Positions 48,847-62,367 are shown, counted from the stretch's first letter. The stretch is 64,000 nt of DNA from VAZQ01 sp963840535 (GCA_963840535.1 CAWIZJ010000053.1:69700-133699), one strand, 5' to 3'. Made by a program: numbers and translations. The notes: generated by a model from the letters alone, not told the origin.

Positions 48847-49391
48847 CCCATTCGAAGGGTTCCATTCGTCTGAGTCTGTCCAGCATCCGGCCTTCTATAG
48901 GTACCAAGAATCCTATCCCAGAAGAAATGGATCACTGCGAAATTGCTGTTCGCGTGCCGGTGATGAACGAAGTGCAGTTCCTGTTTCCGTTTGAACCATG
49001 CAAACCGTTGAAGTCGCGATCCCTCTACGTGGTATTCCTTGTCGAAAAAGACATGCGCGTAGAACGACGCCGCACATGCGACTGCTTGAACCACGAAGAG
49101 ATCGACTGGCAATACGAGGTATGTACACGCTCCTACCAGAAACATAGGAATGAAGAAGAAGGGCGTATTGTTGCCTTCGTCACCGAGGTACGTCCGTGAG
49201 ACGAGATGATCTTTGGAATAGTAGGCGTGATGGAAGTTGATGTGGTTGCGGAAGAACTTACCACCCATTGGATGGTGGCCGAGCTTGTAATGCATCAGCG
49301 TCTGCGCAAATGACATGACCAAATGCGTAGCGACGGCGGTCATGAGAAATAGCGGAAGCTCCGGAAGGAGCCGCGATACCGTCTGGAGCAT
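48807..49391 (-). CDS. Fatty acid hydroxylase/sterol desaturase-superfamily membrane protein
   Basis: The 194-residue protein has hydrophobic segments (LPLFLMTAVATHLVMSFAQT; FFFIPMFLVGACTYLVLPVD) and the His clusters of di-iron membrane oxygenases: MHYKLGHH, HINFHHAYY, FYAHVFFDKEYH and LHFVHHRHANSNFAVIHFFW followed by DRILGTYRRP. Members hydroxylate or desaturate lipids. The substrate is unknown. ATG at 49391 is preceded by GGGGGAAG. It lies between lon and rpoD and is intact, though its last residues come from a repeat. Confidence 0.82.
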   Translation of the reverse strand: MLQTVSRLLPELPLFLMTAVATHLVMSFAQTLMHYKLGHHPMGGKFFRNHINFHHAYYSKDHLVSRTYLGDEGNNTPFFFIPMFLVGACTYLVLPVDLFVVQAVACAASFYAHVFFDKEYHVEGSRLQRFAWFKRKQELHFVHHRHANSNFAVIHFFWDRILGTYRRPDAGQTQTNGTLRMGCAFSKLHLQQKS

Positions 49392-49824
49392 GAGCACTTC
49401 CCCCGGCTTAACGAGTTAATTTATCACATATAGTGTTATTCGGCGTGCAATTGTCTTATGACCGATTTCAAGCCCCGGACGATGCCTCATCGCATCCGCA
49501 TGCTGCCCGTGCGGACCATTGTCGGGATTGCTGACAGCTGGAGCGGGGGTCAGGGCGCCTCGCTGTTGCGACGGTTGAGCAGTTTCTCATCCGTGCGCCT
49601 AGGATCCGGCGCGGTGCGCTTCACCGAATACGATCATGCGGTCGAGGCTGTGCCTTCTCAACCTTCTCCGCCTGAGAAAATCTAGTGATTCCCGGCGCAT
49701 TTGAGTCCGAAACCACCAAGATTCTGCTGCGGATGAAGTATTAAGTAGGCGCAGCCGCCCCTTTAGGCTATCGGCTACGCGGCAGGCGACCCGGCGCGGG
49801 CTCAGCGCCCGGTTGTGGAGATTC
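49392..49824. other. Upstream region of rpoD
   Basis: This 433-base region separates divergent genes and contains the complete palindromic repeat (49648-49754). A plus-strand frame from 49458 (MTDFKPRTMPHRIRMLPVRT) has no support from similarity or composition and is not called. An AT-rich stretch (TTATCACATATAGTGTTATT) lies at 49422-49441 and may hold a promoter. Confidence 0.4.
49648..49754. repeat. Dispersed palindromic repeat, complete copy upstream of rpoD
   Basis: A 107-base element with imperfect terminal arms: CTGTGCCTTCTCAACCTTC then TCCGC on the left pairs with GCGGATGAAGTATTAAGTAG then GCGCAG on the right. The centre carries TAGTGATTCCCGGCGCATTT. Half copies occur at 45851-45916 (inverted) and 48773-48846 (same orientation). 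The arms could form a long hairpin about 70 bases before the rpoD start codon. Confidence 0.75.
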
Positions 49825-51937
<2,113 letters not shown>

Positions 51938-52207
51938 TGAGGCGGGGAGCTGACACCTTCCGCGCCGCCGGTGCGCATGTTGGCCTTCTCGATAGTGTGT
52001 GAGCCGGGTTTGGCCTGCGGGGTAACGGCTGTGATGACTCGTATCTTGGGGGTCTACCGCAAGGAGTGGGACCCCTCGATCAGTTAACGGACGAGATCGA
52101 CCCATCTGTATGAGGTAGCCCACGTCATGGACGGTAGTCGGTAGGCATGCCGTCCACGTTACCTGAACGGTTGAGACAACTCCGACATGAACTGGCGAAA
52201 TTGATCC
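51938..52207. other. Non-coding spacer, possibly IS-derived
   Basis: No gene is seen. The stretch GTAACGGCTGTGATGACTCG and TACCGCAAGGAGTGGGACCC has the look of an IS110 non-coding end, but this is not certain. Confidence 0.3.
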
Positions 52208-53128
52208 ATGGCGGCCACGAACGAGCGCACCGTCGCCGTGTTCGGCGGAACCGGGTTCTTGGGCCGCCGCATCGTTCGGCATCTCCGTAAGCACGAATTT
52301 TCCGTTCGGATTGCATCAAGGCATCCGGATCGGGGGCGTAGGCTGTTTGGGCTCGATGATCCGCAACTTCAATCGGTCGAGGCCAACATTCACGACGAGC
52401 GATCAGTGGCCGATGCACTTGCTGGCGCTTACGGCGTGGTCAATGCGGTCAGTCTGTACGTCGAACACGGACAGGAGACTTTTCATTCCGTGCACGTCGA
52501 GTTTGCCCAACGGGTAGCAGATCAAGCACGCCGAGCCGGAGCGGAGCGGCTCGCGCACGTTTCAGGAATCGGCTCCGATACCGCCTCGCCGTCGCTCTAT
52601 ATCCGCAAGCGCGGCGAAGGCGAACTGGCAGTCCGGGCCGCGTTCGTAGACGCACTGGTCATCCGCCCGGCGGTGATGTTCGGACCGGATGACTCGTTTC
52701 TCACCACCATCCTCGAGCTCCTCGGCAGGCTTCCAATCTATCCGATGTTCGGTTACGGCCTCACGAGATTGCAACCGGCCTATGTGGAAAATGTGGCGGA
52801 GGCGATTGCAAGGGCGCTGCATCGGACCGACATGCATGCGATCACCCTCGAGTGCGGCGGCCCTCGCATCTACTCTTACGAGGAATTGCTCAGAGCAATT
52901 GCACACGAAGCCAGCCTCAAGCCAATGTTGATTCCAATCCCATTTGCCGCTTGGCACGCGCTGGCTTGGTTCGCGGAAATGCTCTCGAGCCCGCCCGTCA
53001 CTCGGAATCAAGTGGAACTGATGCAGGTCGACAACGTGTCATCGCCAGAGATGCCCGGATTTGGAGAACTTGGAATTTCGCCGCACTCGGTCGAGGAAAT
53101 ACTCCAGGAGATGTTATGGGATCACTGA
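52208..53128 (+). CDS. NAD(P)-binding protein of complex I NDUFA9-like type (atypical SDR)
   Basis: The 306-residue protein starts with an extended-SDR nucleotide loop VAVFGGTGFLGRRIVRHLRK, then VVNAVSLYVEHGQETFHSVH, LAHVSGIGSDTASPSLYIRK, FVDALVIRPAVMFGPDDSFL and LQPAYVENVAEAIARAL. This is the NDUFA9/YwnB-like group, in which the usual catalytic Tyr-Lys pair serves structure or reduction of quinone-like substrates. The role is unknown. It is intact and lies between rpoD and an IS110 remnant. Confidence 0.85.
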   Translation: MAATNERTVAVFGGTGFLGRRIVRHLRKHEFSVRIASRHPDRGRRLFGLDDPQLQSVEANIHDERSVADALAGAYGVVNAVSLYVEHGQETFHSVHVEFAQRVADQARRAGAERLAHVSGIGSDTASPSLYIRKRGEGELAVRAAFVDALVIRPAVMFGPDDSFLTTILELLGRLPIYPMFGYGLTRLQPAYVENVAEAIARALHRTDMHAITLECGGPRIYSYEELLRAIAHEASLKPMLIPIPFAAWHALAWFAEMLSSPPVTRNQVELMQVDNVSSPEMPGFGELGISPHSVEEILQEMLWDH

Positions 53129-53214
53129 TCAAAGAGTTTCCTCGGCTAGTTCGCCCCCAAAAATGGCGCTGGCAGAGGGACGTAAATACCGAACCCAAGA
53201 AAGCCCCCGCCGGT

Positions 53215-53657
53215 GATCAACGCGCCGAGCTTCCGCGTCGTCCATCGGCCGAGTGCTGCAGGTGCTCGCCGCTCAGATTGAGCAGCTCGAGGCGGCGGTT
53301 GCGGCGCTCGAGAAGCAACTCATGGCCTGGCACAAGAGCAACCCTGTTAGCCAGCGCCTGGCGAGCATTCCGGGCATTGGGCCCATCATCGCCACGGCGA
53401 TCGCCGCGACGGTGGCGGATCCGAGCGGCTTCCGCAGTGGGCGCGAATTTGCGGCGTGGCTGGGTCTGGTACCGCGGCAGAATTCCAGCGGCGGCAAACA
53501 TCGCCTGGGCGGCATATCCAAGCGCGGTAACCAATATTTGCGACGGCTGCTGATCAACGGCGCCAGCGCCAATCTGCTGCGCTCGAAGGCGACCAATGCC
53601 GAGCCATGGGTGATCGGGCTGCGCCGGCGGCGAACCGAGCCTGGCGGGGGCGGCTAG
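53215..53657 (+). pseudogene. IS110-family transposase, C-terminal fragment (left of groESL)
   Basis: The frame VLAAQIEQLEAAVAALEKQL, RLASIPGIGPIIATAIAATV, SGREFAAWLGLVPRQNSSGG and RLGGISKRGNQYLRRLLING is the transposase_20 domain of IS110 proteins. The N-terminal DEDD catalytic domain is missing, and the end is altered after RRRTEPGGGG. It is a relic. Confidence 0.88.
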
Positions 53658-53733
53658 GACAAACCTATAAGGTCAATTTTGTTTTTCTTTTCAAAGCATT
53701 AGCAGCATTACGACGACGGCCTTGATAAGCGAA

Positions 53734-53760
53734 TTGGCAGTCTCCCTTGAAGAGTGCCAA
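53734..53760. promoter_or_regulatory. CIRCE-like operator upstream of groES
   Basis: TTGGCAGTC-N9-GAGTGCCAA matches the HrcA-binding CIRCE element (TTAGCACTC-N9-GAGTGCTAA) in arm length and spacing. The left arm has one break in symmetry and both arms carry G/C in place of A/T at position 3. CTTGAA at 53746-53751 inside it could be the -35 of a heat-shock promoter with CAATTA 17 bases on. The element lies 106 bases before the groES start. Confidence 0.75.
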
Positions 53761-53866
53761 AAACAAACCAATTAAAGATGTGGAGAGGCTGTCATCTTGC
53801 GAGTCGTAATGAGCCTCTGCTTTTCGTCAGAAAACTTAACAGGCATAGATATTTAGGAGGATTGAC

Positions 53867-54181
53867 ATGAAGTTTCGGCCGCTTCACGACCGCGTCGTGG
53901 TTACGCGCATCGACGCCGACGATAAGACCGCAGGTGGAATCATCATTCCGGATACCGCCAAAGAGAAGCCTTCTGAGGGAGAGGTGATCTCCGTCGGTCC
54001 AGGCGGCCGCGATGAGGGCGGGAAAATCATCCCCATCGACCTCAAGGTTGGCGACCGCGTGCTGTTCGGCAAATGGTCGGGCACGGAGGTCAAGATCGAG
54101 GGGGTCGAATATTTGATCATGAAAGAAAGCGACATCATGGGCGTGATCGAACAGACCGTTGCCCGCAAGAAGGCTGCCTAA
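53867..54181 (+). CDS. groS: Co-chaperonin GroES
   Basis: The 104-residue protein has MKFRPLHDRVVVTRIDADDK, the mobile loop TAGGIIIPDTAKEKPSEGEV, VGPGGRDEGGKIIPIDLKVG and the end EQTVARKKAA. It caps GroEL during protein folding. AGGAGG lies six bases before the ATG. It is 33 bases before groEL and controlled by the CIRCE-like site upstream. Confidence 0.97.
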   Translation: MKFRPLHDRVVVTRIDADDKTAGGIIIPDTAKEKPSEGEVISVGPGGRDEGGKIIPIDLKVGDRVLFGKWSGTEVKIEGVEYLIMKESDIMGVIEQTVARKKAA

Positions 54182-54214
54182 GGGCTGTCGCATCAAACAT
54201 AACGGAGAACAAAA

Positions 54215-55852
<1,638 letters not shown>

Positions 55853-55877
55853 GCCCACCCTCAACCGAAATGACGAA

Positions 55878-55903
55878 GGCCCGGATTCTTCCGGGCTTTT
55901 TTT
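55878..55903 (+). terminator. Rho-independent terminator after groEL
   Basis: GGCCCGG-ATTCTT-CCGGGC followed by seven T, 26 bases after the groEL stop codon. Stem, loop and T run are textbook. Confidence 0.92.
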
Positions 55904-56034
55904 GTGCTGGAGCCACAGCAGATCAGGGCGCTCAACGAGCTTTGGAATTGTCCGGAGTTTATTCAGTTGTTTGAGGAGTTCGTCACCTTCCGCTACGGTC
56001 CACGTGCCTGCCCGGTTCCACAAGCTCCAAGACA

Positions 56035-56320
56035 GTCGGTGCTATCTCTGGGCTGACGCCACGCAGGCACCAGTGGGGCGAGATCGAACGGACGGGCGGC
56101 ATCTCGAAATGTGGGGATGCTGCGCACCGTGTGTTCGAGGCAGCCCAAGCCATGCTAACCCGCACAATCAAATGGTCTTGGCACAAGGCTTGGGGCATAA
56201 AGATCGTTCGACATCGGGGAATGAAGCGCGCGGTCGTCGCCGTGGCACGGCGACTGGCAGTCGTCGCACCGAGTTTCGCTGGACAAAGCAGCGTGAACAA
56301 TCGAAGGAGAGAAGACCGAA
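56035..56320 (+). pseudogene. IS110-family transposase, C-terminal fragment (right of groESL)
   Basis: The frame SGLTPRRHQWGEIERTGGIS, KCGDAAHRVFEAAQAMLTRT and IKWSWHKAWGIKIVRHRGMK, then KRAVVAVARRLAV and (after a shift) TEFRWTK, is the end of a second IS110-type transposase. It belongs to a different subgroup from the copy at 53215. Everything before the GLTPR motif is missing. Confidence 0.78.
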
Positions 56321-56414
56321 CGGGGAAATCAAGAGTTGTGAACGACGGAGCAAAAATGCATCGGGTTGCCGGAGCAAAAATATATCAGTGATGCTGGCAA
56401 AAGAGGCTGCCGAA

Positions 56415-56636
56415 TTATCGTTTCTTTCTCTTCGCAAAAATCGCGTTCCAGTTATCCTTATAAGCTTTAGAAACCGGTTTCTGGCGCTCGCCCCTGCTAT
56501 AGCCGGAGGGTAAGGCGTCAGCTATCTTGCCGCCCTCAGCCTTGGATGTGTCTACACCTGAAGTACTCTTGTTCTTCGGAGGGACCTCATTTTTTGGAGC
56601 GGGGTTAGTTTTGGTTTTCTTGTCGTCGTTGGCCAT
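56415..56636 (-). CDS. Small Lys-rich hypothetical protein
   Basis: The 73-residue protein MANDDKKTKTNPAPKNEVPP, KNKSTSGVDTSKAEGGKIAD, ALPSGYSRGERQKPVSKAYK ends NWNAIFAKRKKR. AGGAAAG precedes the ATG. The disordered Lys/Pro start and conserved-looking LPSGYSRGE...NWNxIF end resemble a small protein family seen in this lineage (from memory). Unknown role. Confidence 0.65.
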   Translation of the reverse strand: MANDDKKTKTNPAPKNEVPPKNKSTSGVDTSKAEGGKIADALPSGYSRGERQKPVSKAYKDNWNAIFAKRKKR

Positions 56637-56859
56637 CGTCTTTCCTAACGCTGAGTTGTCTGATCAAGTTGACCCGCCACTGATGTTTCATCCGGCGATT
56701 AGAGCCCTTTGGGTTGATACGCCTTGGCGTATCGCGCCAGTTACGCAGCGATCCCGGAACTGCACTGTTTTGATGGAACGAGTCAAGGATTCGACAAGTC
56801 GCAACACGGACACTTATGGCCCGCTCCTATTTCAGGCCGCTCTAATCATCGGGCAACGT

Positions 56860-57060
56860 GCACCTGAGCGCGCCAGGCCAGTGACATTTGCGCCCGGCCG
56901 CGCCATGCTCAAGACCAGTCCTTCCGCCTCCGGGTCTGTGACCAGAGCAAAAACGACAGCAATGGCGGCGGTCGCAGCTTTGGCCGCGTTCGCGGCAGCC
57001 GATCCGTCCACTACGATGACTGTCGTCATCGGGCAGCGCTATGCCGCCGGGGCTGTTGAT
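56860..57060 (-). pseudogene. ABC_sub_bind-family protein, short internal fragment
   Basis: On the minus strand AAANAAKAATAAIAVVFALV, TDPEAEGLVLSMARPGANVT GL-type reading is the centre of an ABC_sub_bind protein (usual pattern AATxTIPVVFALGTDPVxxGLVASLARPGGNVTG, given in parts). Both ends are lost. It is the fourth relic of this family in the window. Confidence 0.65.
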
Positions 57061-57305
57061 CGTCCCGCTCCGCTTGCGGCCGAACTGGTGCGCCTGAACG
57101 TGGACTGTCCTCGGCGCGCTGCAGGAGGCCGAAGCAGAGAAATGGTGGCAGATGATCAAGGCGGCGGGCATCACGGCGCAATGAGTTCAAACACAGCGAT
57201 GTAGGTCGTGGCCCCATCGTGAGCAGAAGCACTCCACTGCCGAGTCCCAGCTAATACAAAATTTTGAGGCACGTACGATCGGGCCAAGTCGTTGTCTGCG
57301 ATCTG

Positions 57306-57539
57306 TCAGTCCATCTTCGGCAATTCGATGACCTCGTTCACGCTTCGCACGAGGTCGTATACCGCGACCTGGAGGATCGGGTAGTTTTTCTTGATCGCCA
57401 TTCCCGCCTCTTCGGCAGCTTCATACGTCGCATACAATTGTTTGGTTTGCCTATCTACCTGCAGCCGAAATTGGCCTCTTTCCAGCCGCTTCTGCTGTCC
57501 AACGCGCTCCTCGACGGCTTCTTCTTTGTCCGGTCTCAT
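57306..57539 (-). CDS. Small hypothetical protein
   Basis: The 77-residue protein MRPDKEEAVEERVGQQKRLE, RGQFRLQVDRQTKQLYATYE, AAEEAGMAIKKNYPILQVAV ends VNEVIELPKMD. The ordered pattern of charged helix and short strands suggests a real conserved protein. A longer start at 57572 is possible. The function is unknown. Confidence 0.6.
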   Translation of the reverse strand: MRPDKEEAVEERVGQQKRLERGQFRLQVDRQTKQLYATYEAAEEAGMAIKKNYPILQVAVYDLVRSVNEVIELPKMD

Positions 57540-58632
57540 GGTTATTCTCTTGCTTTCGTTGCGCGAGATCATCTTATGTGTCTCCTGGTTTGTGCCTTCA
57601 TGACAATATCTGCCCAGCATCGGGCGCAGGCGGCCCGTACCTTCTCCGCCCTCCTGTTCTATAGCTGTCATTCTGCGCAGGGGTGTGCCCTGTTTTGAGC
57701 TCACCTGAATTCTCTTAATCGCGGTCAACCGATCATATCGGAAGCGGGGTGAGATCCTTAGCTAAGGACGAGGATCAGATCGTTCGCACGATGGCCTTCA
57801 TCGTACTTTTCGCCGGCGATGACCTCGATGCGCTGGCGGTGACGAACAAATATCGCAAGACTGCTATTTTCGCGTCACGGGCACTCCTATCCCGCAATGC
57901 CTCATGACTGACCTTGCAAAGGACGTGGCTGGCTCCATCCCTCATCGAGAATATACACCCTCAAGCCTCGTGAACTCGAACTACTCGTGACCTCTGACCA
58001 GCGGCATGAATGACCCCTGTTGCCGATCATGGACGCGGTATCCGTTCCATGTACGATAGCTTGTTGTCGCAGCCCCGTGTGCACGGGACCAACCAGACGC
58101 GACGACGCACCTGCTTCCCAGTTCGTCGAAATTGAAGAGAATTGCTGAACGCGCGCCAGGCAAGTGCAAGGCAAAAGCGGCCCGGCAGATCGGCCAACAA
58201 TCGACGACTTATTTGGAGATAGTAGGTAGCAATTGCAAGAGGTGATCATCTGGCCACCGACATGGATCCCGAGAATGGCTGCCTTTGGATCTAGGACCGC
58301 CGACCAACGGACAATTGCCTTCACGGACCGCTGGATGGAATATCTGCAGGAGCTGCTCTTGGAGCATAAACGCAGGAAGCGCAGAACTGCGGGAGCAAGA
58401 TGCCTTCATCACGGCCACAACAAAAACGCCAAGCTTTTCGCCTGGACCAAGACCAAGGTGCATCAACGCCGCGTCAAAGGACGCCGTATCAGCGATTTGT
58501 AATTCCGGGTATTAGATTTGTAATAGGGACAGGCATTTTGCCGCCCCACGACGCCGGTTCTGTCCAACACACGGTCTCGGATAAAAGTCAGCTTCAGCCC
58601 GAACATTTACGGGCACGCGAGCTAGGCCAAAC
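57540..58632. other. About 1.1 kb without a convincing gene
   Basis: Several short frames exist on both strands (for example 57748-57906 and 58209-58502) but none has a supporting motif, strong ribosome-binding site or recognisable similarity. Composition is less GC-rich than the core genes. It is best seen as decayed or regulatory DNA. Confidence 0.4.
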
Positions 58633-59300
58633 ATGAAACTCAATCCGCAAGACCTTCAAAAAATCACGATCTCACGCTCGGATCATTACAACGAGCGCGC
58701 CGAAGATTTCTGGGAAGGCACGCGCGATCACAACGTGAGCCAAAACATCGCTGCGATATTACAATGCATCGAAGGTGAACCGCCTTTTACGATATTGGAT
58801 TTTGGCTGCGGTCCCGGCCGCGACCTCAAGGTGTTTGCCGAACTCGGCCACATCGCGGTAGGTTTGGAAGGCGCCACGCATTTCGCCGCAATGGCGCACG
58901 CCCATAGCGGCTGCGAAGTGTGGGGGCAGGACTTCCTCAAGCTCGATCTGCCGGATAACCATTTCGACGGCATATACGCCAACGCCGCGTTGTTCCATGT
59001 ACCCAGCCAGGAGTTACCTCGGTGTTGCTTAAACTGTTCGCGAGTCTAAAACCGCGTGGCGTGCTGTTCAGCTCGAACCCTCGCGGCCATAACGAGGAAG
59101 GCTGGAGTGGTGGGCGCTACGGCGTGCTTCTTGATCTAGATACTTGGCGCTGGTATTTGTCAGCTGCGGGAATCCTAAAGCTCAATCACTATTACCGTCC
59201 TGCCGGTTTGCCGCGTGAAAAACAGCCCTGGCTAGCGAGTGTCTGGCGGCGAAAGGTCCAGAGCCGTGTAAGTCCGGCAGGAAGCTATGAGCTTCTTTGA
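58633..59300 (+). CDS. Class I SAM-dependent methyltransferase, one frameshift
   Basis: MKLNPQDLQKITISRSDHYN begins a methyltransferase with SAM loop ILDFGCGPGRDLKVFAELGH, GLEGATHFAAMAHAHSGCEV and FDGIYANAALFHVPSQELPR. A shift at about 59020 leads to LLKLFASLKPRGVLFSSNPR and GLPREKQPWLASVWRR. Corrected length is about 222 residues. The substrate is unknown. Its end overlaps the start of the TenA gene by 14 bases. Confidence 0.8.
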
Positions 59301-59962
59301 GCGTCTCAAGATGAGGCATCCGCCGAGTGGCGCGCCTACACCGAGCACCCCTTCACCCATGGGATGGCTGATGGCGCCTTGCCTGAGGCGTCCTTTCGGC
59401 ACTACCTCGTTCAAGAGTATCTGTTCCTTATCGAGTTTGCCCGCGCCTACGCGCTTGCCGTCTACAAATCACTTCATCTGGCTGATATGCGCGAAGCGGC
59501 GTCTGGTCTGTCAGCGATCCTCGATGTCGAGATGAACCTTCACGTGAAGCTCTGTGCAGGCTGGGGTCTGTCGCCCGCCGACCTGGGGCCAACTCCGCCA
59601 GCGGCGGAGATGCTGGCCTATACGCGCTATGTGCTCGATGCGGGGATGCGCGGCGATCTGCTGACGCTCAAAGTGGTGCTTGCTCCCTGCGTGATCGGCT
59701 ATGCTGAGATCGCGACATATCTCGCAACGCGACCCGATGCATGCGCCGCAACGAACCCCTATCGGGTCTGGATCGACGAGTATGCAGGTGCGCCATACCA
59801 AGAGGTCGCGGCGAAGGCGCGGCTCGCCTGGACCGCCTTGCCGATCTATACGCCACACCCGCGCGCGAGGCCGAGCTAATCGCGATCTTTAAGGAAGCGA
59901 CCCGGCTTGAGGTCAACTTCTGGGAAATGGGCTGGCGGGCGGGCGGCGAGCGTATTGAATAA
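59287..59962 (+). CDS. tenA: TenA/thiaminase II-family protein, frameshifted
   Basis: TenA hydrolyses aminopyrimidine products of thiamine breakdown so they can be reused. The parts MSFFERLK, EWRAYTEHPFTHGMADGALP, YLVQEYLFLIEFARAYALAV, VEMNLHVKLCAGWGLSPADL, LAPCVIGYAEIATYLATRPD and EATRLEVNFWEMGWRAGGER lie in three frames; shifts are near 59310 and 59820. The catalytic Cys region (APCVIGYAEI) and final Glu/Trp region are present. Corrected length is about 225 residues, normal for the family. Confidence 0.85.
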
Positions 59963-60230
59963 CGCGCCCACTGAATTGGGGAAATGTCGTCATCTCGACG
60001 GATTGACCATATATCCGCGATATATCCGCTTGTCCCTCAATTCCGGCTGAACTCCGCATCGCGGCAAACTGTAGCGAAGTGCCAAAGCACTAAATCGCTA
60101 CGCGATAGCCCGCTGCGGCGCGCAGCTCAGCGCTAAGGCGTGTACCAGGGGAGACGTGTCGATAGCGGGCCGGGGAGCTCCGTCTTGAGGATCGAGGTGT
60201 CGTCAACCTCACCCGAGACAGGAGTTGCCT
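59963..60230. other. Non-coding region before the recombinase gene
   Basis: No gene is seen. It probably contains the left end of the IS91-like element; CATATATCCGCGATATATCC at 60008-60027 is a short AT-rich direct repeat. The recombinase ribosome-binding site AGGAG is at 60220-60224. Confidence 0.35.
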
Positions 60231-61149
60231 ATGAGTACGCCTACCGTCAGCCCGTTGCGCCAGCGCATGATCGAGGACATGAACGCTCGCAAGCTCTGTG
60301 CGGGCACGCAGAGGGGCCACATCCGCAGCTGCAAGCGGTTCGCCGCATTTCTGAAGCGGTCACCTGACACGGCCACAGCCGAGGACATCCGGCTGTTCCA
60401 GCTGCACCTGGCCGAGACCGGTGTGAGCATCTGCAACCGCAATCGCATCATGACCGGGCTGCGGTTCTTGTTCCGCGTGACGCTGCGGCGACTGGATCTT
60501 GCCGCCGAGATCTATCACCTCCGTGAGCCGCAGAAGATCCCGCTGGTGATGAGCCGGGACGAGACGCGGCGGCTGCTGGCCGTCGCCGGCAGCCTCAAGG
60601 TCCGCGTGTTGCTCAGTCTCGGCTATGGCTGCGGTCTGCGCGCGGGCGAGGTGGTCCGGCTGAAGGTCAAGCATATCGACAAGGCGCAGAGCATCATTCG
60701 CATCGAGCAGTCGAAGGGCCGCAAGGATCGGCATGTCATGCTGTCGCCCGAGATGCTGGCTCTGTTGCGGCAGTGGTGGAAGGCGCGCCGTGGGTTTCGA
60801 TGCGCAAACGCCCGTGCAGGAACGTTGGTTGTTTCCCGGCCGCAAGCCCGGCAAGCCGATGACCACCCGCCAGCTGAGCCGGCTGTTCCACGAGACGGCC
60901 GACGCCGCTGGGATCAAGAAGAGCGTGACGCTGCATGCGCTGCGCCACAGCTTTGCGACCCACCTGCTCGAGGGCGACACCGATATCCGCAAGATCCAGG
61001 CGCTGCTCGGACACGACAAATTGGACACGACGGCGCGCTACACGCGCGTCGCCACCGGCATGATTGCCGGCATCGAGAGCCCGCTCGACCTGCTGTCGCA
61101 GCCTCGCAAGAAGCCCAAGAAGAGCAGGAAAGTCCAGCCGCCGGCGTAA
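60231..61149 (+). CDS. XerC/D-like tyrosine recombinase of an IS91-type element, one frameshift
   Basis: The protein starts MSTPTVSPLRQRMIEDMNAR, with a SAM-like DNA-binding domain, then LSLGYGCGLRAGEVVRLKVK (first Arg), and after a shift near 60790 the boxes TLHALRHSFATHLLEGDTDI and ALLGHDKLDTTARYTRVA with the nucleophilic Tyr. Corrected length is about 306 residues. It stands 12 bases before the IS91 transposase and should belong to the same element; its job there is not settled. Confidence 0.88.
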
Positions 61150-61160
61150 CGCCCGCGGCC

Positions 61161-62367
61161 ATGTCCCGTCCAGCGCTGGAGGTCGCGGATATCTTCCGCG
61201 ACCACGGGGCGGCGTGGCGCAAAGCCAATGCCGGGCACGTCAGCCTCGACCAGATGAAGGTCATGAGTGCGATCGAGCACTGCCGCACGGCGGCGCTCGG
61301 CGGGCATGTCGCGCGCTGCGAGAAGTGCGCCCACACCATCATCGCCTACAACAGCTGCCGCAACCGGCACTGCCCCAAGTGTCAGGGCGCTGCTGCACGC
61401 GAGTGGCTGGCCGAGCGCGAGGCCGAGTTGCTGCCGGTGCCGTACTTTCATGTGGTGTACACACTGCCGGCGGCGATCCGCGACATCGCCTATCAGAACA
61501 AGGCGGTGATCTACGACCTGCTGTTCAAAGCCTCGGCCGAGACCACGCTCACGATCGCGGCCAATCCCAAGCATCTCGGCGCTCGCATCGGCTTCATGTC
61601 GGTGCTGCACACCTGGGGCTCCGCGCTCACCCACCACCCGCATGTGCACATGGTCGTGCCGGGTGGCGGCCTGTCGCCGGATGGATCGAAGTGGATCGCC
61701 TGCCGACCGCGCTATTTCTTGACGGTGGAGGTGCTCTCGGCGTTGTTCCGCCGGCTGTTCCTGGAGATGCTGGCCGCGGCCCACGACCGCCTGCAGTTCT
61801 TCGGCGATCATGTGCGGCTCGCCGACAAGGCTGCATTCGATGCCTATCTGGCGCCACTGCGCAAGATCGATTGGGTGGTCTACGCCAAGGAGCCGTTCGC
61901 CGGGCCCGAGCAAGTGTTGCGCTATCTGTCGCGCTACACCCACCGCATCGCGATCTCCAATCGCCGGCTGGTGGCCGCCGACGAGAACGGCGTCGCCTTC
62001 AAATACAAGGACTATCGGATCGAGGGGCCGGGCCGCTACAAGACCATGACGCTGACGACCGACGAGTTCATCCGCCGCTTCCTGATGCACGTGCTGCCCA
62101 AGGGCTTCCACCGCATCCGACACTATGGGCTGCTCGCCAGCGGCAACCGAGCCGCAAATATTGCGCACGCACGCAAGTTGCTCGCCATGCCGTTCGCGCC
62201 CAAAACCGAGGCCCCCGAAGCCGCACCGGCGACCAACCCCGCGTGTTGCCGCGTCCATGCCCGTGCTGCGGTGGCCGCATGATCATCATCGAGACCTTCG
62301 CGCGCGGCTGCGAGCCCAGCACCGACCCACAGCGGCTCCGGCGGCGATCAGGATCGACACCTCATGA
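61161..62367 (+). CDS. IS91-family (HUH) transposase, frameshift near the end
   Basis: The protein begins MSRPALEVADIFRDHGAAWR, has a zinc-binding region CEKCAHTIIAYNSCRNRHCP, the HUH motif in HHPHVHMVVPGGGLSPDGSK, and the catalytic Tyr region YLSRYTHRIAISNRRL. A shift near 62240 is needed to reach the final Cys pair CPCCGGRMIIIETFARGCEP and the usual end AAIRIDTS. IS91 enzymes move DNA by rolling-circle replication and can carry neighbouring genes. Corrected length is about 402 residues. Confidence 0.9.

Noticed and set aside
49458..49685. Plus-strand frame upstream of rpoD
   Set aside because: It overlaps the palindromic repeat and has no support from composition or start signal.
58209..58515. 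Overlapping small frames on both strands
   Set aside because: Neither strand shows a start signal or a recognisable family; both cannot be right and neither is convincing.
58520..58632. Possible thiamine riboswitch before the methyltransferase-TenA pair
   Set aside because: No CUGAGA or other thiamine-element core could be found there.
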